Shown here piece after piece: positions 5,481 through 6,149 of a DNA stretch of 6,149 nucleotides. Below the pieces are notes generated by a model that did not search any database, was not told where the DNA came from, and saw only the letters and a program-made list of their open reading frames with translations. The stretch lies in assembly GCA_002495485.1 (NCBI GenBank), contig DAFH01000141.1:1-6149 (forward strand), in the 5' to 3' direction. Position 1 is the first letter of the stretch; each line of letters begins with the position of its first letter. A program made the translations under genes and the position numbers. The stretch is from Candidatus Bathyarchaeota archaeon UBA185. Its GTDB lineage: Archaea; Thermoproteota; Bathyarchaeia; 40CM-2-53-6.

Positions 5481-5720
5481 ATGAGTACGAAGACCGCTAA
5501 GACCAAGCTGAAGGGGACGAATATCAGCGAGAAGGATGCTGATGAGATAATTGCCGGGGTCCAAGCAATGTATGACAGAATCCCAAGCTTCGTTCGTCCG
5601 ATGCTTCCCGCGCTTCCCGACATACTACGTCGAATACCTGCTGGTGCCGGCAAGTATACTCTAAACGAGATAATCCAGCTACTAGACTCGGCCTACGAGA
5701 CGGGACGATTGAAGAGGTAG
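5481..5720 (+). CDS. Small protein of unknown function upstream of coaBC
   Basis: A 79-residue soluble protein I do not recognise. The N-terminal dozen residues are Lys/Thr-rich and probably disordered. The rest looks helical: a segment DADEIIAGVQAMYDRI (20-34), a proline-punctuated middle FVRPMLPALPDILRRIPAG (37-55), and an amphipathic helix LNEIIQLLDSAYETGRLKR to the end. There are no cysteines, no metal ligands and no membrane segment. An in-frame ATG at 5439 would add 14 residues, but it overlaps the TATA box, so 5481 is chosen. No clear Shine-Dalgarno sequence precedes it. Its stop is 11 bases before the coaBC start, so the two are very likely co-transcribed, which suggests a role linked to coenzyme A synthesis or its control. 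This link is inferred from position only. Confidence 0.7.
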   Translation: MSTKTAKTKLKGTNISEKDADEIIAGVQAMYDRIPSFVRPMLPALPDILRRIPAGAGKYTLNEIIQLLDSAYETGRLKR

Positions 5721-5731
5721 GTCGGACGGTC

Positions 5732-6149
5732 TTGAGCCACCCATCAAAGGACATTACATCCTCCAGAGGAAGAGAGCTGGCTGGAAAGAAGATCGCGCTA
5801 CTAGTCACGAGCAGCGTTGCTTCATTCAAGGCACCCGAGATTGCGCGCGAGCTCATGCGTCATGGAGCCGATGTCCACGCAGTTACCTCTCCTTCAACAG
5901 AGAAGATGATTGGATCTGATCTTCTTGAATGGGCGACCGGGAACCCAGCGGTAACGCATCTGACTGGAAAGCTCGAACATATCGTCCTCGCCGGGAAGAG
6001 TCCGGGACATGTTGACCTGGTTCTTGTAGCGCCCGCTACCGCGAATACTATCGGAAAAATTGCCTCGGGAATTGATGATACTCCCGTCACCACGGTCGCC
6101 GCGACAGCAATAGGGTCCCGGATTCCGGTCATAATCGCGCCTGCGATGT
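5732..6149 (+). CDS. coaBC: Phosphopantothenoylcysteine decarboxylase/phosphopantothenate-cysteine ligase (partial, 3' end cut)
   Basis: The N-terminal 139 residues of archaeal CoaBC (Dfp), a cytosolic FMN enzyme. The full protein ligates cysteine to 4'-phosphopantothenate (CoaB) and decarboxylates the product (CoaC) to 4'-phosphopantetheine for coenzyme A. Visible parts: the archaeal leader HPSKDI followed by ELAGKKIALLVTSSVAS (the flavoprotein phosphate-binding loop, about 15-31); APEIARELMRHGADV; the active-site His83 in LEHIVLAG, equivalent to His75 of E. coli Dfp; the substrate/FMN motif PATANTIGKIASGIDD (101-116); and the start of the PAM segment at the window edge. The CoaC lid and the whole CoaB half lie beyond the window. 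No in-frame ATG or GTG exists near the N terminus. TTG at 5732 gives MSHPSKDI, which fits archaeal homologues, although the frame stays open further upstream into the preceding gene. An AGAGGT lies 13 bases before it. The frame runs off the window end. Confidence 0.93.
   Translation, partial: MSHPSKDITSSRGRELAGKKIALLVTSSVASFKAPEIARELMRHGADVHAVTSPSTEKMIGSDLLEWATGNPAVTHLTGKLEHIVLAGKSPGHVDLVLVAPATANTIGKIASGIDDTPVTTVAATAIGSRIPVIIAPAM

Overview
The window looks archaeal, most likely mesophilic with a genome slightly above 50% GC. The last gene has the N-terminal signature of archaeal CoaBC. Several starts lack a good ribosome binding site but have a TATA-like box at about -23 to -30, as expected for leaderless archaeal transcripts. 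AGA/AGG arginine codons are common. A soil or sediment lineage of Nitrososphaeria, Bathyarchaeia or Thermoplasmatota type would fit, but the sequence alone does not fix the phylum.

Layout. Positions 52-930 (minus) encode a short-chain dehydrogenase with all its catalytic residues, followed by a possible hairpin terminator at the window edge. Positions 934-1218 hold no convincing gene, but they contain a 14-bp palindrome and a 12/13-bp repeated element whose proximal copy sits just upstream of the dehydrogenase promoter. Positions 1219-1885 (minus) hold two small membrane proteins, 19 bp apart and probably co-transcribed. Positions 1994-3250 (minus) encode an APC-family amino-acid/amine permease. 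A 60-bp divergent promoter region separates it from a plus-strand nucleotidyltransferase (3311-4111). That protein resembles kanamycin nucleotidyltransferase in both its N-terminal metal-binding motif and its C-terminal catalytic-base motif. Next, 4238-5341 (plus) encodes an uncharacterised polytopic membrane protein with an EE pair in one membrane segment and a histidine in the next. The right edge is a probable two-gene operon: an unrecognised 79-residue protein (5481-5720), then coaBC (5732 onward, cut by the window end), behind a TATA box with a dyad just upstream.

How the genes work together. Only the last pair (small protein plus coaBC, coenzyme A synthesis) and the two small membrane proteins look like transcriptional units. 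The rest appears to be singly transcribed accessory or housekeeping genes with no visible common pathway. I saw no CRISPR array, insertion sequence, rRNA or tRNA. No complete multi-gene novel system is evident. The most notable item is the archaeal KNTase-like protein, followed by the EE/H membrane protein and the small protein linked to coaBC.
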